Below, piece after piece: positions 1 to 6,200 of a DNA stretch of 12,056 nucleotides. Within the stretch, counting starts at the first letter, position 1. Each line of letters starts with the position of its first letter. The notes under the pieces are model-generated. The model made no database searches. It had not been told where the DNA came from and saw nothing but the letters and a program-made list of their open reading frames with translations. Source of the DNA: an uncultured Candidatus Saccharibacteria bacterium (GTDB lineage Bacteria > Patescibacteriota > Saccharimonadia > Saccharimonadales > Saccharimonadaceae). The translations under genes were made by a program, and so were the position numbers. Location: assembly GCA_946185175.1 (NCBI GenBank), contig CAMHIH010000015.1, positions 1-12,056 of the forward strand, written 5' to 3'.

Positions 1-696
1 GAAATAATCGATCCGCCACCCTACGTTCTTAGCGCGTGCCCCACCCCTATATGACCACCAAGAATATTTCACCTCTTCCGGATGAAGTGCCCGATAAGTA
101 TCAATAAAGCCCGCCGATAGATAATTCGTCATGCCCTGGCGCCCCTCCTTCGTAAAACCAGCATGACCCTCATTTTGCTTTGGGCGCGCTAGGTCAATTT
201 CTTCATGCGCAACATTAAAATCGCCACAAACCAACACGGGTTTCATTTTATCGAGCTGACGCATGTACTCCAATAGAGCCCTATCCCATACTAATTCACG
301 ATATTTTAGTCGCCCCAAGTCATCTTTTTCATTCGGCACATAAACATTAATCAAGTAAAAATCCTCGTATTCCGCCGCCAAAACGCGCCCTTCTTTGCGC
401 GCATCACCGAAAGCATCCTGCCAACCATCAATTGACGCCTCTATTTCGGCCGGAAACCCATAGCGCACTGCTAACGGCTTAATTTTCGTAAAAATCGCTG
501 TCCCAGAATAACCCGCCCGCTCCGCAGAGTTCCAAAGCTCTTCATATTCCGCAAAGTCCACCTCCGCCTGCCCCTGCTGAGCTTTGGTCTCTTGCAAACA
601 AAGAATATTTGGCCGCTCTTTTTCGACCATGTCCTGTAATGCCCCTTTTTTGAGCACCGCCCGAAGGCCATTCACATTCCACGAATAAATCTTCAT
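1..696 (-). CDS. xth: Exodeoxyribonuclease III (AP endonuclease), 3' end cut by window edge
   Basis: Reading the minus strand from the ATG at 694-696 gives 232 codons with no stop before the window edge. Visible motifs of the ExoIII/APE1 metal-dependent phosphoesterase family are SWNVNG at residues 5-10 (Asn7), LQETK at 34-38 (metal-binding Glu36), GDFN at 158-161 (Asp159, Asn161) and GWRIDY at 226-231. The closing SDH motif would lie beyond the window, so only roughly the last 25-30 residues should be missing. The enzyme cuts 5' of abasic sites and removes 3' blocking groups during base excision repair in the cytoplasm. AGAGG sits 3 bases before the ATG and TATAAT (705-710) 8 bases before it, so the transcript would begin almost at the start codon. 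It diverges from the membrane protein gene at 821. The family call is secure. Confidence 0.95.
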   Translation of the reverse strand, partial: MKIYSWNVNGLRAVLKKGALQDMVEKERPNILCLQETKAQQGQAEVDFAEYEELWNSAERAGYSGTAIFTKIKPLAVRYGFPAEIEASIDGWQDAFGDARKEGRVLAAEYEDFYLINVYVPNEKDDLGRLKYRELVWDRALLEYMRQLDKMKPVLVCGDFNVAHEEIDLARPKQNEGHAGFTKEGRQGMTNYLSAGFIDTYRALHPEEVKYSWWSYRGGARAKNVGWRIDYF

Positions 697-704
697 TACC
701 TCTA

Positions 705-710
705 ATTATA
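705..710 (-). promoter_or_regulatory. -10 box of the xth promoter
   Basis: The minus strand reads TATAAT with 8 bases between it and the xth ATG. No good -35 box is seen about 17 bases upstream. If used, the mRNA leader would be only one or two bases, although an AGAGG lies in the gap. A start further upstream, which would include the 722-752 hairpin in the leader, is also possible. Confidence 0.5.
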
Positions 711-721
711 TAACACAACAA

Positions 722-752
722 AATACTGCCTCAGCTCTCAGGAGACAGTATT
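722..752 (-). other. Hairpin in the xth / 821 intergenic region
   Basis: Two 11-base arms (722-732 and 742-752) flank a 9-base loop. Read on the minus strand, the arms AATACTGTCTC and GAGGCAGTATT pair at all 11 positions, with one U-G wobble. On the plus strand the same position is a C-A mismatch, so the structure is best formed in minus-strand RNA. There the stem is followed by TTTTGTTGTGTT, which is terminator-like, yet no minus-strand gene lies upstream that would need terminating. It could be a leader element or attenuator of xth, a small RNA end, or a barrier to read-out from the divergent region. Confidence 0.5.
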
Positions 753-807
753 AATAGAACGGTCAAATTCTTTTAGCGGCGGCCAAAACGTTTTTTATTA
801 AAAGATA

Positions 808-813
808 TATAAT
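808..813 (+). promoter_or_regulatory. -10 box of the 821 membrane-protein promoter
   Basis: TATAAT ends 7 bases before the ATG at 821, with no Shine-Dalgarno sequence between. Transcription would be expected to begin at or one base before the start codon, giving a leaderless mRNA. The upstream region is very AT-rich and has no recognisable -35 hexamer. Confidence 0.55.
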
Positions 814-820
814 AAATTTC

Positions 821-1423
821 ATGAGTTTACGTAGGATTTTTTCAACTAATGGTTTAGTAAAACTAATTTGCAGCTTACCGGTCGTATTGATCGTTCTCTA
901 TTTTCTGCCTGCCCTAGGCGTCGTTATGGTAATTGCCCGTTACTTTATCTACGGCGAACGCCATTTCTTTCGTACTCCAGTAGTTTTAATGCTAGCCGGA
1001 CTTATTTTGCTCGTCCCGCGCGGCCTACAACTCGCCACTGAAAACTTCAACCTCGGCTTCACCATCCCCTACCTATCGGATATTCTCAATTTTGAACTCT
1101 ACCCAAAGCTCGCCGATTACGGCCAATTTATCCTTATCGTCGGCGTTGTTATACTAATTGTTTCGTATTTACTCAAAAGCTTCATATCTGGCCTAAGCAA
1201 CAACATCCGCAGCATGATGAGTCAATATGCATCCACAAAACAGGCCGAAGAAGTCGAAATCCGCAAAGAAAACGACCTCAAATTACGCGAAAAAGAAATC
1301 ACCTCCAAGCAAAAAACTCCACATGTCGTCAAGTGTCCACATTGCGGCAAAACCAACTCCATTACCGGCACCGTAGGAAAATGTAAATCCTGCCGCTCCG
1401 CCATCGAATACAAAGGCAAATAA
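821..1423 (+). CDS. Membrane protein with C-terminal zinc ribbon, function unknown
   Basis: The 200-residue protein has three hydrophobic stretches at about 13-40, 51-66 and 101-120. A charged, Lys/Glu-rich and probably helical linker follows at 135-165. A C-terminal zinc ribbon has cysteines at 172, 175, 188 and 191 (CPHC and CKSC pairs). Such ribbons usually bind one structural zinc and mediate protein or nucleic-acid contacts, and here the ribbon would be on the cytoplasmic side if the N-terminus is inside. I do not recognise the family. There is no ribosome binding site before the ATG, and the -10 box spacing suggests a leaderless mRNA. The rel gene starts 38 bases after its stop but has its own -10 box, so co-transcription is possible but not required. 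Confidence 0.85.
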   Translation: MSLRRIFSTNGLVKLICSLPVVLIVLYFLPALGVVMVIARYFIYGERHFFRTPVVLMLAGLILLVPRGLQLATENFNLGFTIPYLSDILNFELYPKLADYGQFILIVGVVILIVSYLLKSFISGLSNNIRSMMSQYASTKQAEEVEIRKENDLKLREKEITSKQKTPHVVKCPHCGKTNSITGTVGKCKSCRSAIEYKGK

Positions 1424-1441
1424 ATACTCAGCTATAACAGA

Positions 1442-1455
1442 TATAATGTTATAAT
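1442..1455 (+). promoter_or_regulatory. Tandem -10 boxes of the rel promoter
   Basis: Two TATAAT hexamers lie 8 bases apart (1442-1447 and 1450-1455). The second is an extended -10 (TGTTATAAT) and ends exactly 6 bases before the rel ATG, placing the expected transcription start on the A of that ATG. No Shine-Dalgarno sequence is present. The first would give a leader of about 8 bases. Confidence 0.6.
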
Positions 1456-1461
1456 GCTTAT

Positions 1462-3033
1462 ATGACGAAACCTTCACCTCGATTGAAGCAAGCCATAGAG
1501 GTCGCCACTAAGGCTCACGAAGGTCAACTTCGCAAAACCGGCGAACCCTATATTATTCATCCGCTTGCAGTTATGAAGATCCTCGAAGAATGGAATATGG
1601 ACGAGGACACTATTATCGCCGGCGTCTTGCATGACACTGTCGAAGATACCCCTCTAACCTTGGCAGAAATTGAAGAACAATTTGGTAAAGACGTCGCATT
1701 TTTGGTCAATGGCGTCACTAAGCTCAGTAAAGCCCGCTCTGGCATGAAAGACCTAAACGAATATCTGCCAAAAACCGGCGATAATCTCCTCAAGCTACTA
1801 ATCGCCACCGGACAAGATATTCGCGTATTAATCATTAAGCTTGCCGATCGCCTCCATAATTTACGCACTCTTGGCGCTCTACCGCCCGAAAAACAGAAAA
1901 AAATCGCTCGCGAATCACTCGAGGTCTTCGCCCCACTTGCCGACCGCCTTCAGATGGGCCGCGTACGTGTCGAAATCGAAGAAACTAGCTTCATGTACGT
2001 TAACCCAAAACGTTACGAGGAACTCAAAAACCTAACAGCCGAACGCCTCAAGAAGGCCGACAAAAAGCTCAAATCCGCTCAGGAAGCCGTCGAACAAGCC
2101 CTCAAGAAAGAACACATCAAATACAAGTGCGACGGCCGCGTCAAATCTATCTACTCTCTCCACAAAAAGCTTGCCAAATATAACCAAAACATTGATCGCA
2201 TTTACGATATTATCGCGTTGCGCTTCATCGTTGAAGACACTACGACATGCTATTTAGTATTAGGCATTATTCATTCTCTTTTTAAACCCATGGATGGTCG
2301 CGTTAAAGATTATATCGCCATGCCAAAACAAAATGGCTACCAGTCACTCCACACTACGGTCATCACAAGCGACAAACAAATCGTCGAGTTTCAGATTCGC
2401 ACTTTCGAAATGCACGACTATGCCGAACGTGGTCTTGCTGCTACCTTCTTCTATAACGAACAAAAGCTCACTTCCGCCTACACCGAAGGTCGCGTCAGTA
2501 AATTGCCATCCAATCTTCTTTGGATTAAGGAGCTGCAAGAATCCGCCACAAAGTTGGCTTCTGGTGAAAAAATCGACGAAAAGAAGCTCAAACTCAATCT
2601 CTTTGCCGACAAAATCTTTGTTTACACGCCAAAAGGCGACATTATCGACTTACCAAAAGGCTCCATGCCACTTGATTTTGCCTATCGCCTGCACAGCGAA
2701 ATCGGCGCCCAATGTACTGGCGCCATCGTAAATGGCAAAATGGTCGACCTACGCACTAAGCTCAAACAGGGCGATGTTGTTGAAATTATTACTACAAAAA
2801 ACTCAAAGCCAAATCCAGGCTGGCTAGACAAAGTCTTTAGTCGTCACGCACGACATAAGCTTGTTAGTCAACTCCGCTCCTTCTTGCCAGACTTCACGCC
2901 AAAACCCGCCGAAGATAAAACCAAGAAGAATAAAAAATCGCCTAAAGAAAAGGAGCTCGAGGCCAAAAAGGCCGCCGCTGCTGCTCCGTCAAACAAATCC
3001 GAGCACAACAAGGCTAAAAAGAAACAGATTTGA
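1462..3033 (+). CDS. rel: Bifunctional (p)ppGpp synthetase/hydrolase, short form (HD-Rel-TGS)
   Basis: At 523 residues this is shorter than the usual 700-plus of long Rel/SpoT proteins. In order it has an HD hydrolase domain (His33, HDTVED at 57-62, LADRLHN at 127-133), a nucleotidyltransferase domain (RVKSIYSLHKK at 226-236, YIAMPKQNGYQSLHT at 284-298) and a TGS domain at about 382-445. The zinc-finger/helical and ACT domains are absent, replaced by a Lys/Ala-rich low-complexity tail from about 480. RVKD at 280-283 matches the RxKD signature known from bifunctional Rel/SpoT enzymes, as opposed to ExDD in synthetase-only RelA. The normally conserved AAHW after the synthetase domain reads AATF here (326-329). 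The protein makes and degrades the stringent alarmone in the cytoplasm. Translation probably starts on a leaderless mRNA. It ends in TGA, and that stop region overlaps the next promoter. Confidence 0.95.
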   Translation: MTKPSPRLKQAIEVATKAHEGQLRKTGEPYIIHPLAVMKILEEWNMDEDTIIAGVLHDTVEDTPLTLAEIEEQFGKDVAFLVNGVTKLSKARSGMKDLNEYLPKTGDNLLKLLIATGQDIRVLIIKLADRLHNLRTLGALPPEKQKKIARESLEVFAPLADRLQMGRVRVEIEETSFMYVNPKRYEELKNLTAERLKKADKKLKSAQEAVEQALKKEHIKYKCDGRVKSIYSLHKKLAKYNQNIDRIYDIIALRFIVEDTTTCYLVLGIIHSLFKPMDGRVKDYIAMPKQNGYQSLHTTVITSDKQIVEFQIRTFEMHDYAERGLAATFFYNEQKLTSAYTEGRVSKLPSNLLWIKELQESATKLASGEKIDEKKLKLNLFADKIFVYTPKGDIIDLPKGSMPLDFAYRLHSEIGAQCTGAIVNGKMVDLRTKLKQGDVVEIITTKNSKPNPGWLDKVFSRHARHKLVSQLRSFLPDFTPKPAEDKTKKNKKSPKEKELEAKKAAAAAPSNKSEHNKAKKKQI

Positions 3034-3066
3034 CCTCTTAGCTAATCTGTCGCATAATCATATAAT
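3030..3066 (+). promoter_or_regulatory. Promoter of the 3107 coiled-coil gene, overlapping the rel stop
   Basis: TTGACC (3030-3035) and CATAAT (3053-3058) are separated by 17 bases, and the -35 box contains part of the rel TGA stop. A second -10 candidate, TATAAT (3061-3066), lies 8 bases downstream because the sequence ATAATCAT is duplicated in tandem (3054-3061 and 3062-3069). Either start leaves a leader of about 35-42 bases. Confidence 0.6.
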
Positions 3067-3106
3067 CATTCGTGAGCTCTTTTCATGCTAGGAAGAAGGT
3101 GATTAT

Positions 3107-3424
3107 ATGGCTGAGACCCACAGCCTCGTGCGGGATTTTCTCAACAACATCATTGCGGACCGCTCCACAGAAACCGCAAAGGTCATTGATGCTCTCAGAA
3201 ATTCCTACGCGGAAGCTTGTCGCGATCTTGACGAACAAATCAAGGCTTGCGACGATGCGGTCAAAAACGGCGACAGCATGTTTGATGTTTATCGCGCTGG
3301 CATACCCGAGAGACGCGCCCGCGTCGAAAGCACCCGCGCCCAGCTCGAAGAAGCTATCGACGCCGAAGCGACCCTCAAAGAAATGCTCCGCGAGCTCCGC
3401 ATTAAGCTTCAGAAAAATCAATAA
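3107..3424 (+). CDS. Small coiled-coil protein, function unknown
   Basis: The 105-residue charged protein has no membrane segment and no catalytic motif that I recognise. It is rich in Ala, Glu, Arg, Lys and Leu and should be almost wholly helical. The stretch from about residue 70 to the end, starting near RRARVESTRAQLEEAIDAE, has coiled-coil character. The ribosome binding site GAAGGTGA lies 4 bases before the ATG, a good match to the anti-Shine-Dalgarno sequence. Codon use is somewhat more GC-rich than in neighbours. The gene is a single transcription unit with its own promoter in the rel stop region and a strong terminator after it, so it is probably well expressed. A role in scaffolding, or in binding nucleic acid or protein, is possible but not shown. 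Confidence 0.85.
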   Translation: MAETHSLVRDFLNNIIADRSTETAKVIDALRNSYAEACRDLDEQIKACDDAVKNGDSMFDVYRAGIPERRARVESTRAQLEEAIDAEATLKEMLRELRIKLQKNQ

Positions 3425-3448
3425 ACCTAAGTCGCCCTATCCCCACAC

Positions 3449-3482
3449 AGCCCCAAGTCAAAAGCTTGGGGCTTTATTTTTT
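3449..3482 (+). terminator. Intrinsic terminator of the 3107 gene
   Basis: AGCCCCAAG (3449-3457) pairs perfectly with CTTGGGGCT (3465-3473) across a 7-base loop, and TTATTTTTT follows. The U-tract exists only in plus-strand RNA. The uppS stop codon (minus strand) is the TAA directly beside it, so for uppS the stem would lack a U-tract. Confidence 0.9.
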
Positions 3483-4178
3483 GATACCACCAAACCGCCG
3501 ATCGCGCTTTGTATATTCAACTATCGCACGGTCAAAATCCGCTTCATGAAAATCCGGAAACTTTGTTTCTGGAAAATAGAACTCTGCGTAAGAATTTTGC
3601 CACAACAAGAAGTTGCTCAAACGCAATTCGCCACTAGTCCGAATCATTAAATCTACATCTGGCAAATCCTGATATAGATATTTCGCAAAATCACTCTCTT
3701 GCCAGTCCGAAACATCTTCGCCGCTAGCCACAATCTTTTTGACCGCGTCCAAAATTTCCGCCCTACCGCCATAATTCATGCAGAAATTTATCGTACCGCT
3801 AGTATTGTTTGCCGTTTCGCGCACGAGTTCATCGCGCGCTTTAATTACCTTTTTCGGCAAAGGCTCATCGCGCCCCGAAAAAACCACTCGAATATTGTTC
3901 TGCATAAATTCACGTAGTTTATCTTTATACATCAAGACAAACAAATCCATTAAATGATCAACTTCCGCTTTTTCGCGTTTAAAATTTTCCGTCGAAAAAA
4001 CATATAGGCTCAGATATTTAACGCCTTTCGATAAGATATATTTGCTTAAACTAACCAAATTCTCAAAACCCGCATCATGCCCTTGAAGTCGCATCATGCC
4101 GCGTTCTTTTGCCCAACGTCCGTTGCCATCAACAATAATCGCCACATGATTCGGTATTTTTAAACCACTATAATCCAT
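3474..4178 (-). CDS. uppS: Undecaprenyl diphosphate synthase (cis-prenyltransferase)
   Basis: The 234-residue protein carries the cis-prenyltransferase signatures VDGNGRWA at 17-24 (catalytic Asp18; Val replaces the usual Met), a His in LQGHDAG near 33, YVFSTENFKR near 59-68 and RTSGELRLSNFLLWQ toward the C-terminus. It condenses isopentenyl diphosphate onto farnesyl diphosphate to make the C55 lipid carrier for peptidoglycan and other envelope polymers. It acts in the cytoplasm at the membrane face. Length is normal for the family. The two ATGs just upstream are out of frame. No Shine-Dalgarno sequence is seen, and TAAGAT sits 6 bases before the ATG, suggesting a leaderless mRNA. It is divergent from the peptidase E-like gene, with only 49 bases between the starts. 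Confidence 0.95.
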   Translation of the reverse strand: MDYSGLKIPNHVAIIVDGNGRWAKERGMMRLQGHDAGFENLVSLSKYILSKGVKYLSLYVFSTENFKREKAEVDHLMDLFVLMYKDKLREFMQNNIRVVFSGRDEPLPKKVIKARDELVRETANNTSGTINFCMNYGGRAEILDAVKKIVASGEDVSDWQESDFAKYLYQDLPDVDLMIRTSGELRLSNFLLWQNSYAEFYFPETKFPDFHEADFDRAIVEYTKRDRRFGGIKK

Positions 4179-4184
4179 AGCATC

Positions 4185-4193
4185 ATCTTAACA
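4185..4193 (-). promoter_or_regulatory. Extended -10 box of the uppS promoter
   Basis: The minus strand reads TGTTAAGAT, an extended -10 of form TGn plus TAAGAT. It ends 6 bases before the uppS ATG, so the predicted start of transcription is the start codon itself. No -35 is evident. Confidence 0.45.
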
Positions 4194-4212
4194 TAAACTT
4201 ATCACCCATATT

Positions 4213-4221
4213 TGATATACT
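4213..4221 (+). promoter_or_regulatory. Extended -10 box of the peptidase E-like operon
   Basis: TGATATACT (TGn plus TATACT) ends 6 bases before the ATG at 4228, with no Shine-Dalgarno sequence between, which fits a leaderless mRNA. Only 19 bases separate this element from the uppS extended -10, so the two divergent promoters probably compete for polymerase. Confidence 0.5.
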
Positions 4222-4227
4222 AAACGT

Positions 4228-4842
4228 ATGACAACTGGCAAAATTTTCTTATCTGGTGGCGGTGATGAAAAAGCCACTCAAGTTCTCGATAATATCTTTT
4301 TTAAAGAAATTCCACTTCATAGCAACATCCTCTATGTCGCAACCGGTTTTCGCGAAAACGAAAAAATGCTTCACGCCATGGAATGGATGCAAGATATGAT
4401 TAACATGCATGGTCGCAGCGACGTCACTTTCCATCTCGCCGACGATTTAACTGGCTTTGAGCATCTTGGCAATTTTTCCGCCATTTATGTCGGTGGTGGC
4501 GACGTTGATACCTTGATGGACGAATTTGACCGCACTGGCTTCGAATTTGTACTCAAAAATTATAGCGAACATGGCGGCACAATCTATGGCGGCGGTGGTG
4601 GCTCAATCGTACTCGGCAAGTACATTGACACTCGCCGTGAAATTCGCCGTCAATACAAAACCGGCGTTGAACTACTTGGCAAGTATTCCATTTTCCCCGG
4701 TTATCGTGGCGAAAACATGGATGGCTGGGTGCCTAGTCACAATTCGCATCTTATTTGTATTCCTGACGGCATCGGCGTAATTATTCAAGACGGCAAAATT
4801 GTTGGCGATGCCGGCAAAAGCTACAAAATTTACGAAATCTAA
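4228..4842 (+). CDS. Peptidase E-like (S51 / class I glutamine amidotransferase fold) protein, probably lacking the catalytic serine
   Basis: The 204-residue protein has the layout of peptidase E: KIFLSGGGD at the N-terminus, AIYVGGGDVDTLM at 85-97, then the nucleophile-elbow region IYGGGGGSIVLG at 119-130. In peptidase E relatives this elbow reads roughly YxGxSAGA, with Ser as nucleophile. Aligned on the flanking Gly and IVLG, that Ser falls on Gly123; the nearest Ser is 126, three positions later. A His-containing segment HNSHLICIPDG at 171-181 fits the family's His region. Peptidase E cleaves Asp-X dipeptides; here activity may be lost or the elbow rearranged. There is no signal peptide, so the protein is cytoplasmic. 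It is first of three plus-strand genes, with the next starting 5 bases after its stop. Fold family is fairly secure, activity is not. Confidence 0.8.
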   Translation: MTTGKIFLSGGGDEKATQVLDNIFFKEIPLHSNILYVATGFRENEKMLHAMEWMQDMINMHGRSDVTFHLADDLTGFEHLGNFSAIYVGGGDVDTLMDEFDRTGFEFVLKNYSEHGGTIYGGGGGSIVLGKYIDTRREIRRQYKTGVELLGKYSIFPGYRGENMDGWVPSHNSHLICIPDGIGVIIQDGKIVGDAGKSYKIYEI

Positions 4843-4847
4843 TCAGC

Positions 4848-5429
4848 ATGCGCATTCAGCTCGATCAATCCAAAAAATCCGGCATCAAAATCGACCGCAA
4901 ATACTGCCACGAACTTTTTGCCATCATGGCGCATTTTGAGCAAATCAAACGTAACCCCCAGAGCAAAGTTCATCCCGTCACGAATACCATCCCGGTTTAT
5001 ATAACGCTCTCCAGCATCATGTGTATCTTTTTCTTCTATGAATACATCATGACCGAAATTTTTCTTTTTCTGGTTTTTATGCTAGTTTTTCTAGGAATTA
5101 TTATCTATGCCGCAACATACCTACACCGCATTTCGCGCACCTTAAAAGTATTACGCGACAATCAACGCCAACACCGTGCGCTCACAATCGAAAAAGACTA
5201 CATAAATCTCACCAATTCCGAGAATAATTTGCAATACCAAAAACGCAACCTCAAATGGATCATCGCCAACCATTACACGATTGCATTCATCCCCAATAAA
5301 GCGAACTTGCCACCCACGGCTGTCAGTATTCATTACAAAAAATCAGTCTTCAATGCTCTGCGTAAATACGGCTACGAAAAACTAATAATTGACAACAGTC
5401 ACAAATATGCAAAATCCAAGCAATCCTAA
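4848..5429 (+). CDS. Two-helix membrane protein, possibly YcxB-like C-terminal domain
   Basis: The 193-residue protein has a basic cytoplasmic N-terminus (1-45) and two closely spaced hydrophobic segments at about 47-66 and 70-92. The C-terminal soluble part is basic, and its WIIANHYTIAFIPNKA stretch (137-152) vaguely recalls the C-terminal domain of YcxB-type proteins. That resemblance is weak. The hairpin arrangement would leave both termini in the cytoplasm. The ATG follows the preceding stop by 5 bases with no clear ribosome binding site, so translation probably relies on reinitiation. The end overlaps the next gene. Function unknown. Confidence 0.8.
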   Translation: MRIQLDQSKKSGIKIDRKYCHELFAIMAHFEQIKRNPQSKVHPVTNTIPVYITLSSIMCIFFFYEYIMTEIFLFLVFMLVFLGIIIYAATYLHRISRTLKVLRDNQRQHRALTIEKDYINLTNSENNLQYQKRNLKWIIANHYTIAFIPNKANLPPTAVSIHYKKSVFNALRKYGYEKLIIDNSHKYAKSKQS

Positions 5430-6087
5430 AACCAAGCGCACTACAAAAGTCTTAATAGCTATTCTTGTTGGCTTAGCTATTATTATCGCCGCGCTCTGCG
5501 CTACTCCATTTGTTCTCGCCGCCACTGTACGTGAATTTCGCACCATCAACGACGTCCCCGCGCCAACTCAGACCAAAGTCGAAGTTGGCACAGCGACCGT
5601 ATCGGGCTCCGGTTGGAAGGCTAATATGCGATATTTGGCCTCATACGAAATCCAGGGTCTCGTTGTTGGCCTAGACGATTACAACAGCGGCTCGTTATAT
5701 GATCGAGCGGCACCGCGCGACCTTAGCATCGCCTGGGGTGACATGGCGGCCCACAGCAATCTCATCGTCTGGCTACGCGGCCAGCGCGAAATGTCGGCCG
5801 AAATCACCAAGATGTCCGAATGGATTATTGGCAAAAATTACGACGAGTTAGTCACGCAATACTCCAACAACCATCTCGTCCCAAAGGACCAAAAAATCCT
5901 AGCACAAATCAAAAACGTAAAACGCGGCGACTACGTTAAGCTCAAGGGCTATTTAGTCGACCTCATTCTGCGCGACACATCCGAGCCATCCGTCTATTAT
6001 GAGCTCAAATCTAGCCTCACGCGCGATGACACCGGCGATAACGCCTGCGAAGTGATGTACGTAACGGACGTCGAATTACTCGATTAA
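5407..6087 (+). CDS. Membrane-anchored extracytoplasmic protein, conserved-hypothetical type
   Basis: I chose the ATG at 5407 over the in-frame TTG at 5389, because it places a basic run (KTKRTTK) directly before a hydrophobic segment at about 15-38 that looks like a signal anchor. This start overlaps the preceding gene by 23 bases. The rest of the 226 residues is soluble and probably outside the membrane. The C-terminal half has NNHLVPKD at 154-161, GDYVKLKGYLVDL at 174-186 and SSLTRDDTGDNACEVMYV at 202-219. From memory this layout resembles conserved hypothetical proteins in other bacteria with a GDxVxLxGYLV segment and a terminal TRxDTGxxxCEV segment, but I cannot name a family. One Cys lies in the anchor (31) and one near the C-terminus (214). 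It is last in the 4228 operon. Confidence 0.8.
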   Translation: MQNPSNPKTKRTTKVLIAILVGLAIIIAALCATPFVLAATVREFRTINDVPAPTQTKVEVGTATVSGSGWKANMRYLASYEIQGLVVGLDDYNSGSLYDRAAPRDLSIAWGDMAAHSNLIVWLRGQREMSAEITKMSEWIIGKNYDELVTQYSNNHLVPKDQKILAQIKNVKRGDYVKLKGYLVDLILRDTSEPSVYYELKSSLTRDDTGDNACEVMYVTDVELLD

Positions 6088-6102
6088 CCCCCCCCAAAAA
6101 AA
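6088..6102. repeat. Homopolymer tract C8A7
   Basis: Eight C are followed directly by seven A, immediately after the stop of the preceding gene. It lies outside any coding sequence. It may be prone to slippage or to length errors in sequencing. Confidence 0.9.
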
Positions 6103-6103
6103 C

Positions 6104-6136
6104 GCACACCTTATTGACTTTTTGCGCAAAGTGTGC
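6104..6136. promoter_or_regulatory. Dyad spanning the promoter of the small basic-protein gene
   Basis: GCACACCTT (6104-6112) and AAAGTGTGC (6128-6136) are inverted repeats with one mismatch in nine and a 15-base gap. The left arm abuts the -35 box, and the right arm ends against the -10 box and supplies its TGn. The placement is typical of a repressor operator. Without a following U-tract it is not a good terminator. Confidence 0.4.
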
Positions 6137-6142
6137 TATAAT
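6114..6142 (+). promoter_or_regulatory. Strong promoter of the 6201 gene
   Basis: TTGACT (6114-6119) and TATAAT (6137-6142) are separated by 17 bases, and TGC directly precedes the -10. This is the best sigma-70-type promoter in the window. Transcription should start near 6149, leaving an untranslated leader of about 52 bases. Confidence 0.85.
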
Positions 6143-6200
6143 AATAGAATATTGCCCCAAAAGGTCACAGTAGCACTCGTTCAGTTCGAAAGGAGACCGC

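Noticed and set aside
471..671. 66-codon minus-strand frame inside xth
   Set aside because: It is in another frame of exodeoxyribonuclease III, whose motifs read without interruption from 696 to the window edge.
3072..3650. 192-codon plus-strand reading frame across the 3107 gene, terminator and uppS end
   Set aside because: It runs through a strong intrinsic terminator and overlaps two supported genes in other frames. The product has low-complexity shadow composition.
5389..5406. TTG start for the 5407 membrane protein
   Set aside because: It would add six residues before an ATG that sits ideally ahead of a basic run and hydrophobic anchor. No ribosome binding site favours the TTG.
6088..6102. 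Phase-variable tract altering the end of the 5407 gene
   Set aside because: The C8A7 run begins after the TAA stop, so length changes would not alter the protein. It might affect only spacing to the downstream promoter.
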